From the NCBI GenBank assembly GCA_001430745.1, contig KQ482042.1, positions 894,007 through 910,908 of the forward strand: DNA of 16,902 nt, in the 5' to 3' direction. The notes beneath the pieces were generated by a model, which searched no databases, was not told the origin of the DNA, and saw nothing but the letters and a program-made list of their open reading frames with translations. The DNA comes from Auxenochlorella pyrenoidosa. Lineage: Eukaryota; Chlorophyta; Trebouxiophyceae; Chlorellales; Chlorellaceae. Position 1 is the first letter of the stretch. Every line of letters starts with the position of its first letter. A program made the position numbers and the translations under genes. Positions 8,586 through 16,902 of the stretch are shown here, piece by piece.

Positions 8586-9433
8586 CACAGGGCAGGCGGC
8601 AGCGTCGGCGCGACCCTTGCCCCCACCTGCTGCTGTCTCACCAGCACCGCACCGTCCTCATCAAAGGCTTTGTAATAAGTTGCAAAGAATGGTGTCCATG
8701 GTCTGCAAGCCACCTGAATCGCTGTCAATTGTGTGCACGTCTTGCAGCTGTGGATGCGAGCAGGAACGTCGCTGCTGCCGCCACTGCTGCCGGGCCCCCG
8801 CTGTGCCATGCTGGGCGTCCTGGCGCCTGATTGGCTTCCTTGGGAATACATCGCCTCAGGGGCCAGTGGAGAACGCCAAGATTCACGCAGGAAGAGCCTG
8901 AGGCGCTCCGCAGCGAGGGGTGGGCCGGCCTTCCTGCCCTGGGGTAAGCAGAGGAACCCACCCGCGTCGCTCATGGGCTGTCAGATCGCTGCTAGCATTC
9001 ATGGAGCGCACTGGGATCCCTACAGCAGCGATCGTCGCTTGTCCAACCTTTCGCTCTCGGCCCCTGCCCTGCGCAGCTTCTCTCTGCTCCCAATGCTGCC
9101 ACATCTCATGTGAGCGATCTGCAAATACCATCCTGCCATCTTGCAGGCCAAAGGAGGGCAGAGACGAGAGGCCTCTGTTCACAGTGCTTGGCGCGGGGCC
9201 AGGGGAACGTCAGCCCTTTTGAAAGATCCGAGCCGGCGAGCATAGGCGCCGGAAGATCTGCGGCAATCGAATACGGCAGCCCAGCAGCACCAGCAGCAGG
9301 CGGTGCGTTGCTCCTGCGTGCCCTGCTCCTATGCTATGTGTGCTTGCATGCTCTACTGCTTCATCCCTTGGCTGCTATCTCCCGCTCAACACACATTGCA
9401 GGATCAGGCCTGGGCTGCTGAGGGAACGCCGCA
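8586..9433 (+). promoter_or_regulatory. EI24 3' UTR and upstream region of the RING/PUF-like gene
   Basis: This is the longest gene-free stretch (848 bp). The EI24 3' UTR should end shortly after TGTAA at 8671-8675. The remainder lies before the ATG at 9434. A pyrimidine-rich stretch ending TTGCAG at about 9400 could be the acceptor of a 5'-UTR intron, with GTGAGC at about 9111 as a possible donor. An in-frame TGA immediately upstream of ATG 9434 argues against coding sequence joined through that exon. No TATA box, tRNA or convincing ORF was seen. Confidence 0.5.
8671..8675 (+). terminator. TGTAA polyadenylation signal of EI24
   Basis: TGTAA 86 bp after the EI24 stop codon, on the sense strand and in a locally A/T-richer context, as expected for a chlorophyte poly(A) signal. 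Confidence 0.75.
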
Positions 9434-12400
9434 ATGGCGTGGGCGGCGCGCTCTGCCTGGGGCAGCGGCGCGGGCAGCAGCTCGGCAGATCGAGCACGCC
9501 TGCCAAAGGGCGAGGAGGAGTGCCACATCTGCGGAGCCGACTCGCCTGTGGAGATCAAGCTGCAGCCCTGCAATCACGAGCTGTGAGCCTGGCTGCCGGG
9601 CCCCGCAAAGGCAGCGGGCTCAGCAGCAGAGGTGCTCGCTGCATGCGCAGCAGCGCACCACCTGCCTGCCTGTTGGCCTGCCTGAGCAGCGCATCCTTTG
9701 GCCATCCTTTTGCTCCCCTCCTGCAGCTGCCTGGGATGCGTGAACAGCATGCGCAACGCAAACATCCTGCGGGTGGGGCGGCGGGGGGGCCACATATTGG
9801 CCACGTATTGGCTTGCTCGCCCTGCTGGCCTGTGCACCAGGGCTGCCTTGCCGCGAGGCGCCCGCCCGCCTGCCCTCCTGCCGCCGGCCCCCATGGCAGC
9901 TTTTCCCTGTCTGCCTATTTGCGCGCACGTCTGCCATGCTCCAGGTTCCATCTGGGGGGCATGCCCTGGCCGCCCCTCGCTTGCGCACCTGTCACATTCT
10001 GTGGCTGACCTGGGTTGCATGCCCCGCTCCTGTCTTGCAGCCCGATGCCGGCCTGAAGTGCCCCTTCTGCCGGGAGTTTGTCGACGGCTTCACAGACATG
10101 AACGGGTGCGCCGCCGCCGCCGCCCGCTGCTTGCTGGCACGCCGCGCTGCTGCCAGGCCTGCTGCCGCCACCGCCTGCCCCGCCGCGTTTGCCGGCGTAA
10201 TGCGAACCGCCGGGCCTTCTGGGCTGCTGCTGCCCGCCCGGCCCACTCAAGTGCTCTGCCGGCTGTGCAAGATCCCGACTAGGGCGCAGTCCAGCCCATG
10301 CGCCGGTGGTGAGGTGCGAGACCGAGCGCGCGTGCCTGCTCGCCCCTGACCCCGCAGGCGGCGCGACACGATCAAAGAGCTGGTGGAGGCCAACCAGGCG
10401 GCCCGCAAGTCGGTGCTGGCGCGGCGCAGCGGCGCGGAGAAGGCCGTGCTCACTGGGGTGGGTGGGGTGGGTGGGGTGGGGGGGGTTCGCGCGAACGGGG
10501 GCGCGGCCGCCCACCCTTGCCTGGCCAGCCGGCGCAGCAGGACGAGGCCGCCCGGGGGCCCCGTCAGCTCAACCGGCACGGCGTGCGCGCGCGGCTGCCA
10601 GCTGCCAGCTGGCCTGCCGCATGGCACCCGCTCTTCCCTGCGCCGCTCCTGGCCTGCTGTGGTCTGCTGAGCCCCCCCGGCTGCACCACCCCGCCCGGCA
10701 GGTGCCCGACCCGCAGCGGCTGGTGCCCCCCGTGGCGCCGCGGCGGGAGGCTGCCGCCGCGGCGGAGCCCAGCTGGGCCTGCCCCCACTGCCGGCACGTC
10801 AACCCGGGGGGCAAGGCCGAGTGCGCGCGCTGCCGGCTGGACAACCCGGCCGACCCGCGCGCCTCTGCGCACAAGGTGCGTGCAGGCACGCGTCTAGGCG
10901 GGTGGGGCAGGTTGCTGTTCAGCACCGAGCAGAGGCATGGACCGCCCGTCTGTCGCAGTCATCTCTCTGCTAGGTGCACCGCCTCCCATGCACCGCCGGG
11001 TGCGCCGAGCCTGGAAGGCTGGCAGGCCGCGCCTGCGCGCTCCTTCCACAATGCCCTCTGCTGCCGCTGTGGCGTGCCTGCCTCCCCTGTTCAGGACCCG
11101 CTGACAGCAAGTGAAGAGGAGCTTGCTCGGGCGGCCTGCGAGCGGCACCACCCCGGGCTGAACCGCGCCTTCCTGGAGGCGGGCACGCCCTGGTCAAACG
11201 TGAGGGCCGCTGGTCAAACTAGCCGCAGGCGCCTCGACAGCCCATCGCTTGCTGGCAGTGGCTCGTGGCTGGGCATCAGCAGCCAGCCAGGCGCTTGTGC
11301 GCACCCTGCACCCTGCTTTCCTGTGCAGCCAGCCATGCCCATGTCCGCGCCGTGTCGACTTGCTGCCGCCTGCTGCCGGCTTGCCACCTGCAGGGCAGCA
11401 TCAACGGCAGCCCAGAGGCGATCCGCCGCGCACTGCGATCCAAGGGGCACGAGCGCCTGATGCGGGTGGTGCACGTGCTGACAAGTGAGCAGCCGGCCGC
11501 CCCTGCCTGGCCTGCTGCAGGCAGCTGGTGGTTTGTGGGGATGCCAATGGTGCAGGTGCTTGCCTCGGAGTGTGGTAGCAGACGCATGTGGCGGCCGCCT
11601 TCACATCAGCCAGGCAGCACGCCCTCGGCTACGGCTGCCTCTGCGCCCAGCTTCTGCGGCGCTGCGCCATGCGTCGGCCTGCACCTTCGCCCCTGCCAGA
11701 GGCCCCATCTTGCTGTGCGCCTCCACTCTGCCCCCCTGGGTGGCCTCCTGCAGCCAGCGGGCAGCTGGACAGGGTGGCGACTGATCTGCACGGCAACTAC
11801 GCCATCCAGGTGGGAGACCCAAGCAGCCTTAGCAGGAGTCAAGGCAGCGCTGATCTTAGAGAGTTGACCTGCCTGCCCAGCGCCCTCCTTGGCGCCCTGC
11901 CCTCCTGTGGATGCACACACCTGCCGTCTGGGTGCTGCTGCGCCCCCCCCGCAGGACCTGCTGGAGGCGCTGCACCTGCTGCGCCAGCAGGCCGTGGAGC
12001 TGCAGAAGCAGGTGGGAGCACAGCGCTGGCGCCTCGACAACCGCCAGCCTCCCGCATGCCTGTTTGGGGGCGCCACGCCCTCCTGCTGGCGCCACATGCT
12101 GCTGCTGCTGCTGCCGGACGCATGGCTGTGCACCGCTGGCAACGTCGAGCTCCTGCTGCGTGAGCATGTGATGGCTGATGTTGCCAGCAGGATGGGCGCG
12201 CCGATCACAGCAGGAGCACCCCTGGAAGCTGCGGTGCTGGCACAGACCGCGGCCGCACCTGAAGCAGCCTGAAGCAAGTTGCGGCGCGCGCCCTCCCGGC
12301 TCTCTCTCCCCCAGCATTGCTGCCGCCCACCAGTTTCTTGCGCTGCTGCCCGCCTGCCGCAGGGCACGCCGCCGCTGGAGACGTTCACGTCGCTCCCCTC

Positions 12401-15400
12401 CAGCAGCCCCTGCAAAGCGATGAAGGCCTTTTCCGAGGTAGCGCTCCAGCTTCCCCGTCCTGCGAGCTCGGTCCGCAGTCAGCAGCTCCCCAATGCCCCT
12501 GTTTCTGCAGCGCTCACCGGTTTGTTCGGTGCCTGCCCCTGCTCCCAAGCAGGTGCTGCGCTGCATCATCCCTTTGCTGCCCCAGCTGGCGACGAGCGAG
12601 TGGGTGGGGCTGAGGGGATGCAGAATGCTGCGGGCACACATTTCGCCGGCGCTGCTGCTTGCATGCCGCGGCGGAAGTGGGACAACCGGCTCTGCTTGCA
12701 TTTGGTTGGCTTTGAAGGCCTGTCGTGCGCCCCGCTTTTCGCGCTTTGTCGTCACCCAGCGTCCCAGCATGCTGCACGCTGCCCTGCCATCACTGCCCGC
12801 TGCAGGCGCGGTGTGCACGTCCTGCTCCGGCTTCTGAAGCTGGGCTCCCCACTGGAGGTGGCATACCTGGCAGAGCAGGTGGGGGCGGGGGCGAGGGGCA
12901 CGCCGCTGGGACAGGGGCAGGCGCAGCGCCGGGCAGCGCACCCAGGGCGCCCGCTGAGCTGTCCCGGCCCAGCCTGTGCTGCACCGCGCGGCTGGCCCAC
13001 CTGTCGCGCACGCCCCCTGCCCTCCGCAGAGCCCCCTTGCAGCTCCCCTGCCGTTCCCTGGCTCCTGAAACTCTGCCCCCATGCCCTGCTGCTCTGCGAA
13101 TCTCCCTGTCCAGCCCGCCCCCCGGCCCCCACCCTACCAAACCCCCATCCGACTGGCCCCCACCCCACCAAACCCCCATCCGCCCCCCCCCACCCCCCCA
13201 CCCCCGCCCCCCAGGCCGCCCCCCACATGATGGAGTGGGTGCTGACCAAGGACGGCGCGCTGTTTGTGTGCATGCTGGTGGAGCGGCTGGTGGGTCCCCC
13301 GCCACTCTGACGAGCGCGGCTGCCTGGACACTGCTGCCCCCTGCAGCTGCCACGGCTGGCCTCCCTCCTTGCCTCAGCTGGTGCAAGGTAGTGCGGGCTG
13401 CTGGCATGCCCCCCGGCACCGCCCGGCGACACGCCGCCCAGGCTGCAGCGGTCCTCACTCCAGCCCCCCCCCCCCACCCCCCATCCCCCACCCCCACTCC
13501 TTCTTCCTGCAGTCTGTTGTAGCCTCGGAGTCCACCCCCAGCAACGCAGCCAAGGCCACCGAGGCGCTGGGCCAGATCTGCGGCCAGTACTGCGGGCACA
13601 GCCGCGCGCTCATGCAGGCGAGGCGCGGGCGGCGCGCGCAGCCGCAGCACCACGCCATGCCCTCCCTCCCGCCCTGCTGTCCGCTCGCGTCGCGCGCCCA
13701 CCAGCTCGGCGCCGCTCCCCCGACACCTCGCATGCGCCCCCTTCCCTCGTCTGCAGTCTGCGAGGCACCAGCACCTGGGCCCAAATGTGGTGCGGGTGGT
13801 GCAGGGGGCCCTGCCTCGCATAGACGCCTTCAAGGTGTGCCGCTGCTGCGCGCCCGCTCACCGCACTGCTGGGTGTTGTTGTGCGTGCTTGGGAGGGGCG
13901 GTGGTGGCAGCTCTTGGTTGATGCAGCGCCGCAGGCGGGTGGGACTCACGCTTTGGCTGGCCACTTGGCTGGCTGCTCAACTTGTAAGCGGGTTTTCTCG
14001 GCCAATTGCGGGCCAGCAGCCAGCCCTGGGGTCCATCCATGTTGCCCGTTGCCAGGCGACCTCGGGCGCCCTCTGGTGGTGCTGACTGCCTGCCCTGCGC
14101 CTGCTGTGCCCGCCCCGCAGGTGGGCCACCAGCTGGCGCTCAACTCGGGCTTCCTGTGCCAGGCCCGCAGTGGCAGCCGCACGCTGGAGCTGATGCTGCA
14201 GATGAAGGTGGGCGGGTGGGGCTGGGGTGGGGTGGGGTGGGGGTCTGTGTTGAGTCATGTGGTGTGGGGTTGGGGGCGGGGGGGCCAGCCCTCTGAGCGA
14301 GGCCCTCCGTGACTTGCCTGCCACTCCTCCCCCTGCTCCCCGCAGGGTGGCGACCTGCTGTGCAGAGAGATGATCCGTGACATGGGCTGCTACGCCGCCA
14401 AGGCGCTGCAGGGGCAGCTTGGGGAGCTGGCGGTGGGTGGGCGGGCGGGTTGGCTCGCCGGCCGCTTGGGCACCGCATGCGGAGTGTTGACGCCTGGGCA
14501 CAGAGCTTGCTGCCGGCGTGCGCCTCTGCTCTGCCGGGGCTGCCCAGTTATGGCTGCTCCACCCATGCCGACGCGACGCACAGATCTTGTTGCTCTGCCC
14601 TGCCTGACTCGGCAGCTGAACCAGAGGCCCTCCCCGCCCTTTCGTCCCTTGCAGGCAAAGAGCGAGCAGGGCGGGCCGCGTGTTGTGCGCGCCCTGCTGG
14701 ACCTGCTGCTGGCTGAGAGGGAGCACGAGTGGCTGCGCCAGGTCACGGAAGGTGAGTCAGCAGGCTCAGGCGGCCAGGCCTGCGGCTGCCCACGCTGCGA
14801 GGGTCCAATGCATGGCGCCTGGTTGCGTGCCTAGTTGCCACCCCTGTGCCTTTGCTCCTGCGACGGCTGTGCCTGCTGGCCCCCCTCGCTGCGTGGCCTG
14901 CAACCTTTTCTGGCTGCGTGCTCCCCTTGCCCACAGAGTTGGTGGCTGCTGGGGCCGCCTTCAAGGGCAATGGAGATGCTCTGGATGTGCTGGCTCACTG
15001 CCTGGCGCTGCCGCTGTGGAGCCCGCCCGAGGCGCAGCGCCACTGGTCGGTGAGCCTCGGGAGGGTGCAGGAGGCAGCGGGATGGCGGCGAGAGGCAGGA
15101 CGCGCTGCCCGGCCCAGCCCAGCGCGGCTGGCTGCCTCCCCTCACACGTGCCTTGCTTGCTGTTTTTTGCACTCGCGGTGACGCCGCGCCCCCCTGCGCC
15201 CTGCCTTGTCGCAGGCGCTGGAGAGCTCTCCCCTGGACATCAATGTGCTGCGCCAGCTGGTGCAGGCTGCCAAGGTGAGCGCCTGAGCGCCCCTCGGCCT
15301 GCTTGCTCCCCATGCACCCCCGGCTGCCCAGCCCGCCTGCCGCTGCCAGCCTGCCCCGGCCACCGGCGCTGCACCTGTTGCCAATGCCTGCCCTGCTGCT

Positions 15401-16902
15401 CCACCAACGCCCGAAACAACCCGCGCACTGCGCCTTGCTGCCTCGTGTGCTGCAGGCTGGCCAGCAGCGCCTGCCAGGCCGCCTGCACAGGGACGTGTCA
15501 GAGGTGCAGCCCACGACGCCTGCGGAGGTGCGCCGCCACCACCGAGCAGGCCACTCCACAACACGCCTGCTGCCGCTGCTGGTGTCGACAGTGCTGCTCG
15601 CTCCCCGCTGGCCCCGCACGCACGTGCTGCCCACTGCATGCGGGCCCCCAAAGCCGGCGCCCCTTTCCGCGGCCCCGCCTGCAGGTCCTGCGCCGCTTCC
15701 CGCGCTATGTGAGGGACGGGGCCCTGCAGCACCCGGGCTCCCGTGAGAAGCCTCAACCACCAGGCGCAGGCAGCATCGCAGCGGCGGGGGCCGCGCCGGA
15801 AAGGCCGCCGCCGCCGCCGCCGCCGCGCGTGCCAACGGCAGCCAAGGCGGCCCCGCCGGGATTTGCTGCTGCTGGGGTTTCCGCAGCGGCGGCTGCGCAT
15901 CCGACCAAGCCCGCCGCCCCGCCGGGGTTTGCGGCAGGAGGGACGGGGCCAGCAGCAGCTGCGACGTCTGCAGCAGGGCCTGCAGCAAAGCCGCCTGGCG
16001 AGAATGGTGTGGTTGTGTTCCCAGACGGCACGCGCGTGCCCCTGCCGCAGCCCTACTCCGCCCCCACTGCCAGCAACAGCAGCGCTGCCGCTGCAGCAGC
16101 AGTCCAGGCAGGCAGCAGCTCACAGCCAGCTGCTGCTCCTCCGCCGCCACCGTCACCCAAAACGCAGCCGCAGGCAGCGACACTGTCCGCCGCCAGCGGC
16201 AGCAGCAGCAGCAATGCAACAACAGCGCCCGCTCCCACGGCAGCGGCAGCACCTGGGCCGTTGCCATCCCCGCAGCCCGCCGTGCAGCAGCCAGCACTCC
16301 CGACGCCCAATGCCACCGGCCCCTTGTTTTCCCAGCCTGGGCAGCAGGCTGCCCGGCCAGCACTGAGCGCTGCAGCGCCGGCCTTCTCACAGCCCCAGCC
16401 GGGCATGAGCGCTGCGGCGCCGCTGTTTTCAATGCCGCAGCCAGGCATGAGCGCCGCAGAGCCGCCCTTTGCGCAGACAACGCCGCGTCCCGCGCTCAGC
16501 GCGGCAGCGCCAGCCTTCGTGCAGCCACAAAGCAGTGCGCTGCCGTCGCACGTGATACAACCCGGGCTGCAGCCCAGCGCGCCCTCTTTCCAGCCAACTC
16601 AGTCGCTGCCGCCGCACCTGGCAGCACTGCCGCCGCACCTGGCGGCACTGCCACCACACCTGCGCCAGCATGCACCGCCAGCCGCTGCCGCAAGCAGCAG
16701 CAGCGCGCCCACCAGCAGCCTGCCAGCGCCTGCCACCCCGCCGCAGCACGCGCCCGCGTTTGCGCAGCCGGCCGCCACGCCACACCTGCCACCGCCGCAG
16801 GTGACCGCCCTGCTGCCGCCAACCTTCAGGCCGGCCGGAGATGCCCCTCGGGCCGCCCCTGCCGCCGTGCCCCAGCTGCTGCCGCGGCCGGCGCGGCCAG
16901 CC
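9434..16902 (+). CDS. RING finger / RanBP2 zinc finger / PUF-like repeat protein with Pro-Ala-Gln tail (3' end missing)
   Basis: No known gene recognised. Exons: 9434-9582, 9727-9772, 10041-10105, 10358-10457, 10538-10582, 10702-10875, 11095-11199, 11394-11484, 11754-11809, 11955-12011, 12363-12437, 12553-12599, 12806-12878, 13215-13289, 13347-about 13382, 13513-13617, 13757-13834, 14121-14207, 14346-14432, 14655-14751, 14937-15049, 15215-15274, 15456-15527, 15685 to the edge; about 1037 aa, still open. A TGA precedes the ATG in frame. Residues 30-75 are a C3HC4 RING (C30 C33 C46 H48 C51 C54 C72 C75), implying E3 ubiquitin ligase activity. Residues 160-179 are a RanBP2-type finger (W160, C162, C165, N169, C176, C179). 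Residues 230-605 are helical repeats resembling PUF, for example DLHGNYAIQDLLEAL (269-283) and RSGSRTLELMLQ (475-486). Residues 632 onward are Pro/Ala/Gln-rich. The inferred role is RNA-guided ubiquitylation or mRNA regulation in cytosol or nucleus. The exon 15/16 join and the small exon 5 are the least certain. Confidence 0.82.
9521..10070 (+). other. C3HC4 RING finger, split over three exons
   Basis: The zinc ligands read CHIC (9521-9532), CNHE then LCLGC across the exon 1/2 junction, and CPFC in exon 3. Two introns (9583-9726 and 9773-10040) interrupt the domain; splicing restores C-x2-C-x12-C-x-H-x2-C-x2-C-x17-C-x2-C. The Ile after the first pair and the Pro in the last pair are the usual E2-contact residues of active RINGs. 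Confidence 0.88.
10455..10496 (+). repeat. G-quadruplex-prone G tract plus 12-bp palindrome at the exon 4 donor
   Basis: From 10455 to 10485 the sense strand is repeated GGGGT/GGGT units, enough for several G-quadruplex combinations. It overlaps the GGG|GTGGGT splice donor at 10457/10458 and is followed by the perfect palindrome GTTCGCGCGAAC (10485-10496). The intron is only 80 bp long, so the tract occupies over a third of it. Confidence 0.8.
10774..10833 (+). other. RanBP2-type zinc finger in exon 6
   Basis: The frame reads W-A-C-P-H-C-R-H-V-N-P-G-G-K-A-E-C-A-R-C, an exact match to W-x-C-x2-C-x3-N-x6-C-x2-C. The Thr-Phe pair that NZF fingers use to bind ubiquitin after the second Cys is absent (Arg-His instead), so RNA or protein binding is more likely than ubiquitin binding (inference). 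Confidence 0.85.
13124..13214 (+). repeat. 31-bp C-rich tandem repeat and C tracts at the 3' end of intron 13
   Basis: Two near-identical units (13124-13154 and 13155-13182), each containing ACCAAACCCCCATCCG, lead into almost pure C with occasional A up to the CAG acceptor at 13214. It works as a very long C-rich polypyrimidine tract. It is not coding: the exon that follows is joined through the 13212-13214 acceptor. Confidence 0.75.
13618..13756 (+). other. GC-AG intron 16 of the RING/PUF-like gene
   Basis: Exon 16 ends CTC ATG CAG at 13617 and is followed by GCGAGG with no GT nearby. The acceptor is TCTGCAG, ending at 13756. The join keeps the frame from SRALMQ into SARHQHLGPNVVRVV. The donor has the same CAG|GC form as the GC-AG introns in NTH1 and RPL15. 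Confidence 0.75.
14208..14243 (+). repeat. G-rich tract at the start of intron 18
   Basis: GTGGGCGGGTGGGG followed by repeated GGGGT units directly after the exon 18 donor. It is a second strong G-quadruplex candidate on the sense strand, in the same donor-proximal position as the tract at 10455. Confidence 0.75.
16360..16530 (+). repeat. Imperfect coding repeat (SAAAPxF units) in the Pro/Ala-rich tail
   Basis: In the exon 24 frame four units of the type (L/M)SAA(A/E)P(A/L/P)F follow each other, separated by Gln/Pro-rich linkers (SQPQPG, SMPQPG, AQTTPRPA). Unit spacing is about 16-18 residues. These are disordered-region repeats with no family recognised. Confidence 0.75.
16606..16665 (+). 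repeat. Triplicated 21-bp coding repeat (LPPHLAA)
   Basis: Three tandem copies of CTG CCN CCN CAC CTG plus two further codons encode LPPHLAA-LPPHLAA-LPPHLRQ. The copies differ mainly at third positions, so the peptide is better conserved than the DNA. Confidence 0.9.

Noticed and set aside
8378..8974. 198-codon open frame on the minus strand with an ATG start
   Set aside because: It runs through the 3' coding exon of EI24 on the opposite strand, has mixed composition with no recognisable motif, and lacks a promoter or poly(A) context. It is most likely a GC-driven shadow frame.
9105..9120. Upstream coding exon for the RING gene ending in GTGAGC at about 9111
   Set aside because: Any such exon would enter the exon containing ATG 9434 through sequence with an in-frame TGA just upstream, so at most it is untranslated.
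12013..12272. Possible extra exon encoding NVELLLREHVMADVAS in the RING/PUF-like gene
   Set aside because: No usable AG acceptor precedes it in the right place, and exons 10 and 11 already join in phase without it.
14831..16480. 549-codon minus-strand open frame, the longest in the window
   Set aside because: It begins with no supported start, crosses several well-defined introns and exons of the plus-strand gene, and is explained by the GC-rich antisense of the Pro/Ala-coding exon.
1..16902. CRISPR arrays, insertion sequences, tRNA or rRNA genes
   Set aside because: No spaced direct-repeat array, transposase frame, tRNA B-box with cloverleaf, or rRNA-like sequence was seen; the simple repeats present are intronic micro- and minisatellites or coding tail repeats.

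Overview
The window is nuclear DNA of a unicellular green alga, most likely a trebouxiophyte of the Chlorella type. The evidence is high GC content, short spliceosomal introns that interrupt every gene (57-613 bp, with G-rich 5' ends and C-rich 3' ends), and the chlorophyte polyadenylation signal TGTAA after two of the genes. The proteins are clearly eukaryotic. No CRISPR array, insertion sequence, operon, tRNA or rRNA was seen. Long open frames here mislead, because each gene had to be assembled from exons by reading frame, splice signals and family conservation.

Layout, left to right. (1) About 1-749, minus strand: 5' part of an unrecognised gene with a chloroplast-transit-like N-terminus; it leaves the left edge. 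(2) 1044-3315, minus: a six-exon endonuclease III (Nth/NTH1-type) base-excision-repair glycosylase with a mitochondrial-type presequence, an altered Fe-S cysteine loop and a histone-H1-like basic tail. (3) 3316-3598: short divergent promoter region. (4) 3599-5667, plus: complete six-exon cytosolic ribosomal protein eL15 gene (204 aa). (5) 6043-8585, plus: complete nine-exon EI24/CysZ-family membrane protein gene (345 aa). (6) 8586-9433: 3' end of EI24 and the upstream region of the next gene. (7) 9434 to the right edge, plus: at least 24 exons of a large protein joining a C3HC4 RING finger, a RanBP2-type zinc finger, a long helical-repeat region resembling degenerate Pumilio/PUF repeats, and a repetitive Pro/Ala/Gln-rich tail. 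It is unfinished at the window end (about 1037 residues visible).

These are independent housekeeping and regulatory genes, not one pathway. The most noteworthy item is gene 7, whose domain combination suggests an RNA-binding E3 ubiquitin ligase. A second recurring feature is the use of GC-AG introns: at least four of about 42 deduced introns, all CAG|GC and all phase 0, including one in eL15 where conservation fixes the junction.
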